DNA of 64,000 nucleotides from an uncultured Dechloromonas sp. (GCF_945957265.1 NZ_CAMFKO010000015.1:1-64000); one strand, 5' to 3'. Positions 36,373-44,811 are shown, numbered from the stretch's first letter. The notes: generated from the sequence alone by a model not told the origin. Numbers and translations: made by a program.

Positions 36373-37875
36373 GTGGAACTTCCCGTCATCAGCAACAGCG
36401 CGCCGGCAGCCGAAGGCGGCGGTTGTGCTTCCAGCGGCTGCGGCACCGCGCCGGATGCCCTCTCCCACCTGCCGGACCACATCCGCGCCAAGGTGCAGGA
36501 CCATCCCTGCTATTCGGAAGAAGCGCACCACTACTTCGCCCGCATGCACGTCGCCGTCGCCCCGGCCTGCAACATCCAGTGCAACTACTGCAACCGCAAA
36601 TACGACTGCTCCAACGAATCGCGCCCGGGCGTCGTCTCCGAGCTGCTGACGCCGGACCAGGCGATCAAGAAGGTGCTCGCCGTCGCCGCCGAGATTCCGC
36701 AGATGACGGTCCTCGGCATCGCCGGCCCCGGCGACCCCCTGGCCAACCCGGGCCGCACCTTTGAAACCTTCGAACAGCTGTCGGCGCGCGCCCCGGACAT
36801 CAAGCTGTGCGTGTCGACCAACGGCCTCAACCTGCCGCAGTACGTCGACCGTATCGCCCAACACAACATCGACCATGTGACGATCACCATCAACTGTGTC
36901 GATCCGGAAGTCGGCGCCAGGATCTACCCGTGGATTTATTGGGAGAACAAGCGGATCACCGGCGTCGAAGGTGCCCGCATCCTGATCGAGCAGCAGCAGA
37001 AGGGTCTGCAGATGCTGACCGAGCGCGGCATCCTGGTCAAAGTGAATTCGGTGCTGATCCCCGGCGTCAATGACGAGCATCTCAAGGAAGTCTCGAAGAT
37101 CGTCAAGGCCAAGGGCGCCTTTCTGCATAACGTCATGCCGCTGATCGCCGAGCCCGAGCACGGCACCTACTACGGCATCATGGAGCAGCCGGAACCGACG
37201 CCGGAACAGCTGCAGGAGCTGCAGGACGCCTGCGCCGGCGACATGGCGATGATGCGCCACTGCCGCCAGTGCCGAGCCGACGCGGTCGGCCTGTTGGGCG
37301 AAGACCGCGGCGACGAGTTCACGCTCGACAAGATCGACGTCATGGATGTCGATTACGAAGCCGCCATGGTCCGCCGCAAGGTGGTGCACGACGAGATCAT
37401 CGAGAAGCTCGACGCCAAGCGCGGCATCGTCAAGCCCAAGGCCGAGGGCATCCCGGAAGGGTCGCGCCCGGTGCTGATGGCGGTGGCCGGCAAGAACGGC
37501 GTCGTCGCCGAGCACTTCGGCCACGCCAAGGAATTCCTGATCTACGAAGCCTCGCCGGAAGGTGTGCGTTTTCTCAGCCACCGCAAGACCGAGCTGTACT
37601 GCGGCGGCATGGATGCCTGCGGCGATGGCGACGTGGTCGACGAAGGCGCCACGGAATCCCTGCTCGACCGCAACATCCGCGTGCTCGAAGGCTGCGAGGT
37701 CGTGCTCTGCTCGAAGATCGGCTACGAGCCGTGGGGCAAGCTGGAAGCCGCCGGCATCGCGCCGAACGGCGAACATGCGATGGAGCCGATCGAGGACGCC
37801 GTGATGGCGGTGTACAAGGAAATCGCGGCGACCGGGAAGCTCCTTCCCGCCGCAGAAAGCCTGAAGGTGGCGTGA
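36373..37875 (+). CDS. nifB: NifB, radical-SAM FeMo-cofactor precursor synthase
   Basis: A 500-residue protein that builds the 8Fe-9S-carbide NifB-co. The radical SAM Cys triad is 66, 70 and 73 (CNIQCNYC); further cluster-ligand Cys occur in the N-terminal CASSGCG region and late in the radical SAM part (CRQCRADAVG). A C-terminal NifX/NafY-like domain (about 360-490; AVAGKNGVVAEHFGHAKEFLIYE) completes the standard long form. GTG start at 36373 after GAGGAG. Sigma54/NifA promoter directly upstream. Confidence 0.97.
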   Translation: MELPVISNSAPAAEGGGCASSGCGTAPDALSHLPDHIRAKVQDHPCYSEEAHHYFARMHVAVAPACNIQCNYCNRKYDCSNESRPGVVSELLTPDQAIKKVLAVAAEIPQMTVLGIAGPGDPLANPGRTFETFEQLSARAPDIKLCVSTNGLNLPQYVDRIAQHNIDHVTITINCVDPEVGARIYPWIYWENKRITGVEGARILIEQQQKGLQMLTERGILVKVNSVLIPGVNDEHLKEVSKIVKAKGAFLHNVMPLIAEPEHGTYYGIMEQPEPTPEQLQELQDACAGDMAMMRHCRQCRADAVGLLGEDRGDEFTLDKIDVMDVDYEAAMVRRKVVHDEIIEKLDAKRGIVKPKAEGIPEGSRPVLMAVAGKNGVVAEHFGHAKEFLIYEASPEGVRFLSHRKTELYCGGMDACGDGDVVDEGATESLLDRNIRVLEGCEVVLCSKIGYEPWGKLEAAGIAPNGEHAMEPIEDAVMAVYKEIAATGKLLPAAESLKVA

Positions 37876-38154
37876 ATGGCACTTCAGATAACCAAATCCT
37901 GCGTCAATTGCTGGGCCTGCGTCGATGTCTGCCCGAACGACGCGATCTACGAAGACAAACCGCACTTCCTGATCGACGACGGCAAATGCACCGAGTGTCT
38001 GGGCGATCACGCCGTTCCCCAGTGTGCGGCGATTTGTCCGATCGAGATGGCTATCGTCGATGAACTGGGCGAGTTCCTGAACCCGCCGGGGTCGTTGACC
38101 GGGATTCCGATCGAGAAGTTGAAGGAGTTTGGGTTGTGGCGGGAGGCGGCGTGA
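37876..38154 (+). CDS. fdxN: 2[4Fe-4S] ferredoxin, FdxN type
   Basis: A 92-residue ferredoxin with C9-x2-C12-x2-C15-x3-C19 and C38-x2-C41-x8-C50-x3-C54, the long spacing in the second half being typical of nif-linked FdxN proteins. Such ferredoxins supply electrons for NifB-co synthesis. It begins immediately after the nifB stop codon. Confidence 0.93.
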   Translation: MALQITKSCVNCWACVDVCPNDAIYEDKPHFLIDDGKCTECLGDHAVPQCAAICPIEMAIVDELGEFLNPPGSLTGIPIEKLKEFGLWREAA

Positions 38155-38203
38155 TGTTGGGTTCCTTGCCTGATGCGGAGGCCTCGGTTAATCGACCGTT
38201 GCT

Positions 38204-38724
38204 TTCCGCCTTGAGGGCGGGCGTACTTTCTTTTGCTTCGCCAAAAGAAAGTAGCCAAAGAAAAGGCGACCCCAACTTACGCGGTCGGCGTTGCCGACTT
38301 CCCTGCGCTACTCGCCGCCGGCGGGGGCTGCGGAACTCGGGCTGCGCCCTCAGACAGTCCTCGCCCTTTTTCCGCCGGCAGCTGCGTTGCTCGGCGCTCC
38401 ACATGGGGACCCTAAAGGCGTCGCGGGGATAGGCAACACCCGAAGAAATGACTGCGTTCGCCGATCACTGAAAAACCCAAACGCCAGGCGCCACGGGTTG
38501 AACCCGGACGTTTTTCCGGGCCCCTTGAGAGGTGCCGAGCAACGCAGAAATGCCGGGGGCCTTCGGCTTGCCTTGTCTGAGCCGCAGGCGAGTTCAGGCA
38601 AGCCGCCCGGCGTTTCGAGTAGCGCAGGGAACCCGCGCAGCGGGCACCGACCCGGGGTCGCCTTTTCTTTGCTTACTTTCTTTTGGCGACGCAAAAGAAA
38701 GTAAGACGCCCCGCAAGGGCGGAA
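38204..38724. repeat. Dispersed repeat, complete copy B with ~70-bp terminal inverted repeats
   Basis: Left arm 38204-38273 and right arm 38654-38724 are imperfect inverted copies, each containing a CTTTCTTTTG/CAAAAGAAAG palindrome. Between them are smaller inverted pairs, for example CTGCGTTGCTCGG near 38381 against CCGAGCAACGCAG near 38536. The right two-thirds matches copy A at 10-350. No transposase. It separates nifB-fdxN from nifO; open frames inside it are not considered genes. Confidence 0.85.
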
Positions 38725-38773
38725 CCCACCGCCTGCAAAGCAAGCAGCACTCAACAAAAGCCACCTAAAAACC

Positions 38774-39259
38774 ATGGCCACCATCACCTTCTACGAAAAA
38801 CCCTGCTGCAAAGGCAACCTCCGCCAGAAGACCCTGCTCGCCGCAGCCGGCCACACCGTCCAGGCCAAGAGCCTGAAGACCGAGCCATGGACCGCCGACC
38901 GCCTGCTCGCCTTCCTCGGAAAACTGCCCGTCGCCGAGTGGTTCAACCGCTCGGCCCCCGATATCAAATCCGGCGAAATCGTCCCGGAAAACCTCGGCTT
39001 CGAAGACGCCCTGCACCTGCTGCTCAACAACCCCCTGCTCATCCGCCGGCCGCTGATGGAAGTCGGCGACGAACGCATGGTCGGCTTCGACCTCGCCCGG
39101 GTCGACGCCTGGCTCGGCCTGAACGACGTCGAACTGCCCGAGGGCGACATCGAGACCTGCGCGCATGGCCCGGAAGGCCACGGCAGCTGCGGCAGCCATG
39201 CCCACGAGTCCACGCAAATGCACGAGGAAGCCGAGCATGCCGGCGGCGGCGCTCGCTAA
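38774..39259 (+). CDS. nifO: NifO, ArsC-like nitrogenase-associated protein
   Basis: A 161-residue protein with an ArsC/Spx-type thioredoxin fold (ITFYEKPCCKGNLRQK; Cys11-Cys12 in place of the usual CxxC) and LLNNPLLIRRPLMEVGDERMVGFD, ending in a His/Glu-rich tail (CAHGPEGHGSC). NifO is associated with FeMo-cofactor synthesis and molybdenum partitioning in Azotobacter. It lies 50 bp after the dispersed repeat with no own -24/-12, so transcription probably comes from nifB through the repeat. Confidence 0.88.
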   Translation: MATITFYEKPCCKGNLRQKTLLAAAGHTVQAKSLKTEPWTADRLLAFLGKLPVAEWFNRSAPDIKSGEIVPENLGFEDALHLLLNNPLLIRRPLMEVGDERMVGFDLARVDAWLGLNDVELPEGDIETCAHGPEGHGSCGSHAHESTQMHEEAEHAGGGAR

Positions 39260-40508
39260 GGCTGCCGTCGAGCTGGCGCCGGGCGTCCACTGGGTGGGCG
39301 CGCTGGACCCGCATCTGCGCAATTTCGACATCATCCTGAAGACCGCCAACGGCACCAGCTACAACGCCTACGTGGTGCGCGGCGAGCATGGTGTGGCGGT
39401 GATCGACACGGTCAAGGAGGAGTTCGCCGACACCTTCTTCGCCCGCCTCGAATCGGTGGCCCGCTACGACGAAATCACCGTCATCGTCCTCAACCACCTG
39501 GAGCCGGACCACAGCGGCGCCCTGCCCGAGCTGCTCAAGCGCGCCCCGCAGGCCAGGGTCTATCTGTCCAGCCGGGCGCAGATGATGCTCAAGGCCCTGC
39601 TCAAGCCGACCGGCGAGAAGGCCCCGGAATACATCCCGGTCACCACCGACGACGAGGTCGATCTCGGCGGCCGCCGCCTGCGCTTCCTGCACACGCCCTA
39701 CCTGCACTGGCCCGACACCCAATGCACCTATCTCGTCGAGGACGGCCTGCTGTTCACCGGCGACATCTTCGGCTGCCATTTCTGCGACGCGCGGCTGTTC
39801 AACGACCGGGTCGGCGACTTCCGCTTCTCGTTCGAGTACTACTACGCCCACATCATGCGGCCCTTCCGCGAGTACGTGCTCGATGCCATCGCGCTGATCG
39901 AACCGCTGGCGATCAGCCTGATCGCCCCGGCGCACGGCCCCATCCTGCGCCACATGCCGCGCGACTACGTGCATCGCTACCGCGAACTGGCGACGCCGCG
40001 CCTGTTCAACGAGGCGCGCAGCGAGAAGACGCTGGTCGTCTTCTACATCTCGGCCTACGGCAACACCCGGCGCATGGCCGAGGCGCTCGCCACCGGGGCC
40101 GAAGCCATCGGCGGCGTGCGCGTCTCGCTGTACGACCTCGAAGGCGGCGAATCCGGCATTTTCACCGACCTGATCGAGGAAGCCGACGGCCTCGCCTTCG
40201 GCAGCCCGACCATCAACGCCGACGCGGTCAAGCCGATCTGGGACGTGCTGTCCTCGCTGACCACGGTCAACGTCAAGGGCAAGCTGGGCGCCGCCTTCGG
40301 CTCCTACGGCTGGAGCGGCGAGGCGGTGCGGCTGATCGAGGACCGCCTGCGCGGCCTCAAGCTGCGCGTCCCGCTCGAGGGGTTGCGCATCAAGCTGGTG
40401 CCGGACGCCGGCGAACTCGAGGCATGCCGCAGCCTCGGCGAACAACTGGCCCGCCACCTGACCGGCAAGGTCGAGCCGCGGGAAATCGACATGGCCGCTT
40501 TGGCCTGA
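39237..40508 (+). CDS. Flavo-diiron protein (FprA/A-type flavoprotein)
   Basis: A 423-residue protein: N-terminal metallo-beta-lactamase-like diiron domain with H87-x-E89-x-D91-H92 (HLEPDH) and a later GDIFGCHFCD, and a C-terminal flavodoxin domain from about 270 (VVFYISAYGNTRRMA). Flavo-diiron proteins reduce O2 and/or NO to protect oxygen-sensitive enzymes. It overlaps the end of nifO by 23 bp and sits in the nifB operon, suggesting nitrogenase protection. The ATG at 39237 has GAGGAAG upstream. Confidence 0.92.
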   Translation: MPAAALAKAAVELAPGVHWVGALDPHLRNFDIILKTANGTSYNAYVVRGEHGVAVIDTVKEEFADTFFARLESVARYDEITVIVLNHLEPDHSGALPELLKRAPQARVYLSSRAQMMLKALLKPTGEKAPEYIPVTTDDEVDLGGRRLRFLHTPYLHWPDTQCTYLVEDGLLFTGDIFGCHFCDARLFNDRVGDFRFSFEYYYAHIMRPFREYVLDAIALIEPLAISLIAPAHGPILRHMPRDYVHRYRELATPRLFNEARSEKTLVVFYISAYGNTRRMAEALATGAEAIGGVRVSLYDLEGGESGIFTDLIEEADGLAFGSPTINADAVKPIWDVLSSLTTVNVKGKLGAAFGSYGWSGEAVRLIEDRLRGLKLRVPLEGLRIKLVPDAGELEACRSLGEQLARHLTGKVEPREIDMAALA

Positions 40509-40526
40509 TTACAGGGAGAAAACAAC

Positions 40527-40814
40527 ATGCCTAAAGCCAAGGTCACCTTCGCGGATATCGGCGTCTCGGTCACCGTACCGGCCGGCACCCGGCTGATCGA
40601 GGTGTCGGAAAAGGTCGGCGCCGGCATCACCTACGGCTGCCGCGAGGGCGAATGCTGCACCTGCCTGACCAAGGTCGTTTCCGGCGGCGACAACCTCGCC
40701 CCGCCGAGCATCCTGGAAGACCAGGTGCTCAAGGACAACCTGGCCCCGCGCGGCCACCGCCTGGCCTGCCAGGCGCAGATCATCGGCGGCGAGATCGTCG
40801 TCAAGCCGGCCTGA
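40527..40814 (+). CDS. Plant-type 2Fe-2S ferredoxin
   Basis: A 95-residue ferredoxin with C38-x4-C43-x2-C46 and a distal Cys81, the [2Fe-2S] pattern, plus an extra Cys44. It lies 18 bp after the flavo-diiron gene with a GGGAG site and may be its or another nif enzyme's electron donor. Confidence 0.9.
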   Translation: MPKAKVTFADIGVSVTVPAGTRLIEVSEKVGAGITYGCREGECCTCLTKVVSGGDNLAPPSILEDQVLKDNLAPRGHRLACQAQIIGGEIVVKPA

Positions 40815-40903
40815 CCGCCCCGCCCACCGAACAAGATTAAAAGCACAGCTCACCCGACGACGACAGAGAAACCCGATAACCGCTCTCACTGGAGAACCAA
40901 GAC

Positions 40904-41266
40904 ATGGCCCTCATCACATTCAGCAGCCCGCTGCACAAGGACAAGACGGTCTATGCCGTCGCCGGCAGCCACACCCAGACCATCCTCGACCTGGCCAAGG
41001 AACATCACATCCCCATCGACTTCGGTTGCCAGGAAGGCAACTGCGGCACCTGCCTGGTCAAGGTCTCGTCGGTCGACGGCAAGCGCGCCCCGATGGGCGG
41101 CCCGCTCAACGTCCGCGAAGTCGCCGCCCTGCTCGAACTCGGCCACGTCACCAAGGCCCAGATCGACCAGATGTACGTCGACGACATCCCGCCCACCCAG
41201 TGGCGCCTCGCCTGCCAGATGATCGTCCGCGACGAGGACATCCTGGTCGAATATCCCAGCAAATGA
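40904..41266 (+). CDS. Plant-type 2Fe-2S ferredoxin, longer variant
   Basis: A 120-residue ferredoxin with C42-x4-C47-x2-C50 and a distal Cys at about 103 (RLACQM). An insertion before the last Cys (VREVAALLELGHVTKAQIDQ) distinguishes it from the preceding ferredoxin. Such ferredoxins with the helical insert recur in nif clusters. It sits 24 bp before nifQ. Confidence 0.9.
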   Translation: MALITFSSPLHKDKTVYAVAGSHTQTILDLAKEHHIPIDFGCQEGNCGTCLVKVSSVDGKRAPMGGPLNVREVAALLELGHVTKAQIDQMYVDDIPPTQWRLACQMIVRDEDILVEYPSK

Positions 41267-41290
41267 GTCCGCGCAAGTAAGGCAAATGCC

Positions 41291-41863
41291 ATGAACGGTC
41301 CGGATCGCCTGCCCCACCGGGCAACGCTGCTCGCCGAACTGCTCTCGTCCCCGGCCGGGGCGAAGGCGGCGGGCGATCCGAACCGTACGCTGCTGGCCAG
41401 CATCGTCGCCGGCCAGGCCAGCGGCGAAGGCAGCCTGCCGGCCCATCTCGGCCTCGGCCCGGCCGCCTGCCACACCTTGCTGATCGCCTACTTCCCCGGC
41501 TGTGCGGTGCGCATGACGGAACGCGCCGGGGAAGCCATCCCGGAATGGCGCGACCTGCAGAAGCTGCTCCTCGAGAACCGGGCCGGCCAATCGCCGACCG
41601 AGCTGCTGGTCGCCAATATCCTCGCCACCGCCTGCGCCGGCCGCGATCACCTGTGGCAGGACCTCGGGCTGGCCAGTCGCGACGAACTGAGCCGCCTGAT
41701 GTGGGTGAATTTCCCGGCCCTCGCCCGCGCCAACACCGGCGACATGAAGTGGAAGAAATTCCTCTACCGCCAGTTTTGCGCGGCGGAAGGTATCTATGTC
41801 TGCCCCGCCCCATCGTGCGGGGTTTGCGCCGATTACAAAAAATGTTTTGGACCGGAGAACTGA
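41291..41863 (+). CDS. nifQ: NifQ, molybdenum donor for FeMo-cofactor
   Basis: A 190-residue protein with the C-terminal NifQ motif C171-x4-C176-x2-C179-x5-C185, which holds a Mo-Fe-S cluster. The middle carries LMWVNFPALARANTGDMKWKKFLYRQ, typical of NifQ. It delivers molybdenum to the NifEN/NifH cofactor step. Its last 22 bp overlap draG. Confidence 0.95.
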   Translation: MNGPDRLPHRATLLAELLSSPAGAKAAGDPNRTLLASIVAGQASGEGSLPAHLGLGPAACHTLLIAYFPGCAVRMTERAGEAIPEWRDLQKLLLENRAGQSPTELLVANILATACAGRDHLWQDLGLASRDELSRLMWVNFPALARANTGDMKWKKFLYRQFCAAEGIYVCPAPSCGVCADYKKCFGPEN

Positions 41864-42801
41864 TCGCCCGCAGCGCCCCGGTCCGCCGGCGCCCGACCGG
41901 CGAACCGCCTCTGTCGCCGCTCGCCGAGCGCGCCACGGCCGCCTATCTCGGGCTGGCCATCGGCGACGCGCTCGGCGCCAGCGTCGAATTCATGACGCCA
42001 ACCGAGATCCGCCAGCAACACGGCGTGCATCGCGACATCGTCGGCGGCGGCTGGCTGCGCCTGAAAGCCGGCCAGGTCACCGACGACACCACCATGTCGC
42101 TGGCCCTCGGCGACGCCATCCTGGCCCACGGCCGGGTCGACGCCAGGGTCGCCGCCGACGCCTTCGACGCCTGGATGCGCGCCAAGCCGGTCGATATCGG
42201 CAACACCGTGCGCCGCAACCTGATCACCTACCGCAAGACGGGCAATCCCGAGGCGCCACCCTCCGAACACGATGCCGGCAACGGCGCCGCCATGCGCGTG
42301 CTGCCCGTCGCCCTCGCCACCGTCGGCCAGCCGGAAGACGCGGTCCGCAGCGCCAGCGCCGCACAGGCCCACACCACGCACCACAACCCGCTGTCCGACG
42401 CTGCCTGCGAGGTGCTGACCCTGATGGTGCAGGATTTCCTGGCCGGCCAGGATGCCGCCGCCGTCAAGCGCCAACGGGTCCTGCCCCTGATCGAACGCTT
42501 CCCGCTCTTCGCCTGCGACCGCAAGCGCCGCGACAACCCGAGCGGCTACGTGGTCGAAACGTTGCAGGCCGTCTTCCAGGCCTTCTTCGCCACCGAAAAC
42601 TTCGAAGATTGCCTGATCGACGTCGTCAACCGCGGCGGCGACGCCGACACCACCGGCGCCATCGCCGGCATGCTCGCCGGCGCCCGCTACGGCCTGGCCG
42701 CCATCCCCCGCCGCTGGCGCGACGCGCTCGACGGCAACATCCAGCGGCGCTGCCGGGATCAGGCGCAGGCGCTGATCGCCTCAAGCGCCAGCCTTGCCTG
42801 A
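41842..42801 (+). CDS. draG: DraG, dinitrogenase reductase-activating glycohydrolase
   Basis: A 319-residue ADP-ribosylglycohydrolase that removes ADP-ribose from the NifH arginine to reactivate nitrogenase. Metal-site motifs: DDTTMSLALGDAI, GAAMRVLP and GGDADTTGAIAGMLAGA. Start at the ATG overlapping nifQ by 22 bp. The partner transferase DraT is encoded 4.6 kb away next to nifH, so unlike in Rhodospirillum the pair is split. Confidence 0.92.
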   Translation: MFWTGELIARSAPVRRRPTGEPPLSPLAERATAAYLGLAIGDALGASVEFMTPTEIRQQHGVHRDIVGGGWLRLKAGQVTDDTTMSLALGDAILAHGRVDARVAADAFDAWMRAKPVDIGNTVRRNLITYRKTGNPEAPPSEHDAGNGAAMRVLPVALATVGQPEDAVRSASAAQAHTTHHNPLSDAACEVLTLMVQDFLAGQDAAAVKRQRVLPLIERFPLFACDRKRRDNPSGYVVETLQAVFQAFFATENFEDCLIDVVNRGGDADTTGAIAGMLAGARYGLAAIPRRWRDALDGNIQRRCRDQAQALIASSASLA

Positions 42802-42833
42802 ACGCCGGCTGACCGAGGCAAGGAGAGGAAGGG

Positions 42834-43361
42834 TTATATCGCCGCGGCCTCTGCTTCCAGCGCCAGGCGCAACGCGGCCTCGACCGCGATATCGCCCTCG
42901 AGCAGACGCTCGAAGCGGCTCCGGTCGCCCGCGGCGCAACCGGCGAGCAAACCGAGAACCCGGGTAACCAGAGCCGACATCCTGACGTCATCGTAGCCTG
43001 GCGGGAACCATGAAACCGCCTGCGCCACCCGCAGCACCCGGGTGGCGTACGAAACCGACAAGGCCAACTCCCCGGGCAGGATGGCGCCTTCCGGAAGCGC
43101 CCCCCCGGCAACGACGTAATCGGCGCGCGGCGACTCGACCCGCAACGACGGCCCCGCCTCGGCGGGAGGCGCCCCTTCGCCGCTCAGCCACCAGCTTTCG
43201 GGGATGCCGGTGACCCTGACCAGTTTGTCCAGGTTGGCCTTCTGCGGCCGGATCTTGCATGCCAGAAAGCTCTGGATCGTCGCCTTCGGGAAATGCCGGG
43301 CGTGCGGCCAGGCAAAGGGGTGTTCGCCAGCCACCAGGCGAAAGCGGTCACCGAATCTCAT
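42834..43361 (-). CDS. Phage CI-like transcriptional regulator
   Basis: A 175-residue protein whose N-terminus (ATIQSFLACKIRPQKANLDKLVRVTGIPESWWLSGEG, in two stretches) matches the helix-turn-helix region of phage CI-type and Mu C-like repressors. The C-terminal half is helical and Ala-rich with no peptidase motifs. It is divergent from a Ner-like gene across an AT-rich 143-bp region, the layout of a Mu-type lysogeny switch, but no phage structural genes are present. Confidence 0.7.
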   Translation of the reverse strand: MRFGDRFRLVAGEHPFAWPHARHFPKATIQSFLACKIRPQKANLDKLVRVTGIPESWWLSGEGAPPAEAGPSLRVESPRADYVVAGGALPEGAILPGELALSVSYATRVLRVAQAVSWFPPGYDDVRMSALVTRVLGLLAGCAAGDRSRFERLLEGDIAVEAALRLALEAEAAAI

Positions 43362-43504
43362 TTTTCATACCGTGTTATTGAAAAAGCATGCAACAATTCA
43401 TTTGTCAACCCACCGCGAAGCCATGAAAAGTCACGAAACCCCGCCAAAGAGAAGGCAAGGCGCTTCAACAACCGGCAAGTTTCGTAATTTTTCAATACGA
43501 AAAC
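43362..43504. promoter_or_regulatory. Divergent AT-rich control region
   Basis: The region is strongly AT-rich. It contains an inverted pair, CGTGTTATTGAAAAA near 43372 against TTTTTCAATACG near 43490, placed close to each divergent start; these are candidate operators for the CI-like and Ner-like proteins. Confidence 0.5.
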
Positions 43505-43849
43505 GTGTACATGACAACGTTCAAAAACCCGAAAAAACCAGCCCCTCAGGACTGGCACAAAGCTGACATCAAGGCGGCCGTGGAAAAAGCCGGCTATACC
43601 CTGCGCGAACTGGCACGCCGGCACGCGGTCAGCCGCACCTACTTCGCCGAGGCGCTGCACCGGCCGCTGCCCAGGGCACAGGCCATCCTCGCCGAAGTCA
43701 TCGGCGTTTCCCCGCAAACCATCTGGCCGAGCCGCTACCACAGCGACGGCTCGCCCCGGCGCGGCCTCTACCTCCACAGCGGAAAAAACGGCAAAGACTA
43801 CCTCGACCGAATGGTACGTAAAGACCCGAAGATGAGTAAAGAAATTTAA
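43505..43849 (+). CDS. Ner/Nlp-like helix-turn-helix protein
   Basis: A 114-residue protein of the phage Mu Ner / bacterial Nlp type: QDWHKADIKAAVEKAGYTLRE, then LARRHAVSRTYFAEALHRPLP and EVIGVSPQTIWPSRY. Ner is the early regulator of Mu-like phages. GTG at 43505 or ATG at 43511 could start it. It lies 16 bp before a hemerythrin gene and may regulate it. Confidence 0.82.
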   Translation: MYMTTFKNPKKPAPQDWHKADIKAAVEKAGYTLRELARRHAVSRTYFAEALHRPLPRAQAILAEVIGVSPQTIWPSRYHSDGSPRRGLYLHSGKNGKDYLDRMVRKDPKMSKEI

Positions 43850-43865
43850 CGAATTCCGCGCCGTC

Positions 43866-44282
43866 ATGAACGACAGCCTCATACGCAGCGTGCCATGCAG
43901 CCTGAACGCGCCGCTCCTCAATGCGGACAGGCGCCTGCTCGCCGGCCTGATCAACCGCCTGCACCACAGCCAGGACCTGGCGGTCGGCTCGGAAGCGATC
44001 ACCGACATCCTCGGGGAACTGACCGCCTACGCCTTCGAGACGCTGAGCCGCGAGGAACAGGTGCTGGCCGCCATCGGCGTCGCCATGAGCACCCGCCACG
44101 CCAGGGAACACCTGCGCTTCCAGGAATACATCGCCAATCACTGCCTGCAGGCCGCCCTCGGCGTCAATGCGACGAAAGAACTGCTGCATTTCCTGATCGC
44201 CTGGTGGCACGACCACATACTGGGCACCGACCTCGCCGACATCCGGACCCACGGTCCGAACCTCGGCCTGTCGCCGCCCTAG
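43866..44282 (+). CDS. Degenerate hemerythrin-like protein
   Basis: A 138-residue four-helix hemerythrin-like protein. Helix 3 keeps H78-x3-H82 and helix 4 keeps H117-x4-D122, but the first-helix His is replaced (NADRRLL) and the helix-2 H-x3-E motif has lost its His (LSREEQVL), so a normal diiron site is unlikely. It could bind one metal or sense differently. Follows the Ner-like gene by 16 bp and faces a complete hemerythrin gene. Confidence 0.75.
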   Translation: MNDSLIRSVPCSLNAPLLNADRRLLAGLINRLHHSQDLAVGSEAITDILGELTAYAFETLSREEQVLAAIGVAMSTRHAREHLRFQEYIANHCLQAALGVNATKELLHFLIAWWHDHILGTDLADIRTHGPNLGLSPP

Positions 44283-44284
44283 CA

Positions 44285-44425
44285 GTCAGTCACGCAGGTT
44301 CGCGTCGATGCCGAGGCACGCATCCGCGCCCCGGTCGCGCGAAGCGAAGCGCAGCCATGGCGAGGATGAGCGACAAGGCGAGCGGGGATGCGGGGCGTGC
44401 CGAACATGGCATCTGCGTGACTGAC
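44285..44425. repeat. Small inverted-repeat element between convergent hemerythrin genes
   Basis: Perfect 13-bp inverted ends (GTCAGTCACGCAG, 44285-44297 and its complement at 44413-44425). Inner arms also pair partly (GCACGCATCC against GGATGCGGGGCGTGC), so the whole 141-bp segment can fold back. A non-coding MITE-like element or a bidirectional terminator. A related start (TAGCAGTCAATCACG) follows the ctaA stop near 18878. Confidence 0.6.
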
Positions 44426-44427
44426 GA

Positions 44428-44811
44428 CTAGCCATGGCCTGAGCGCTTCAGGCAGCCGGCCAGCGCCGCATCCATCGTCGCCACATGGGTGGCGAACCAG
44501 GCCGGCAGGTTCTTCGCGTATTCCCGGGCCATGCCCAGGCGCCCGGCCGCCACCCCGCGCGCCATCTGCGCCAGTTCACCAAGCACCCGCAGATGCTCGC
44601 CGTTGTGCTCGCCGATGGCGGGAAAGCGGCAGGCCTTCATCAGCCTGCCTTCGTGCTCGAAGTGCAGCCGGGTATGCTCGCGCAAGCTGTCGAACAGCGC
44701 CGGGAAGCTGTCGTCCGGCGCGGCGAACAGGGCATCGGCCATGGCGACGAATTCGCGATGGGTGGCGTCCATGTCCGCCACCCCGAGCGCAAACCGCTCG
44801 TCCCAGGGCAT
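44428..44811 (-). CDS. Bacteriohemerythrin
   Basis: A 127-residue hemerythrin with a complete diiron ligand set: MDATHREF (first His), HFEHEGRLM (His and Glu of helix 2), EHNGEH (two His of helix 3) and FATHVATMD (His and Asp of helix 4). It binds O2 and may buffer or sense it. Its start overlaps the stop of the upstream unknown gene (TGATG), making it the third gene of the SIR2-like operon, apparently under NifA control. Confidence 0.92.
   Translation of the reverse strand: MPWDERFALGVADMDATHREFVAMADALFAAPDDSFPALFDSLREHTRLHFEHEGRLMKACRFPAIGEHNGEHLRVLGELAQMARGVAAGRLGMAREYAKNLPAWFATHVATMDAALAGCLKRSGHG

Noticed and set aside
36931..37070. Separate NifB radical-SAM frame variants
   Set aside because: A single uninterrupted nifB frame explains the region.
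35296..38010. Very long minus-strand open frame antisense to nifB
   Set aside because: Mirror of the GC-rich third-position bias of nifB; no domain recognised.
38291..38704. Open frame of about 137 codons inside the repeat
   Set aside because: Repeat sequence full of inverted copies, no ribosome site, similar frame in copy A; such ORFs are recurrent false calls.
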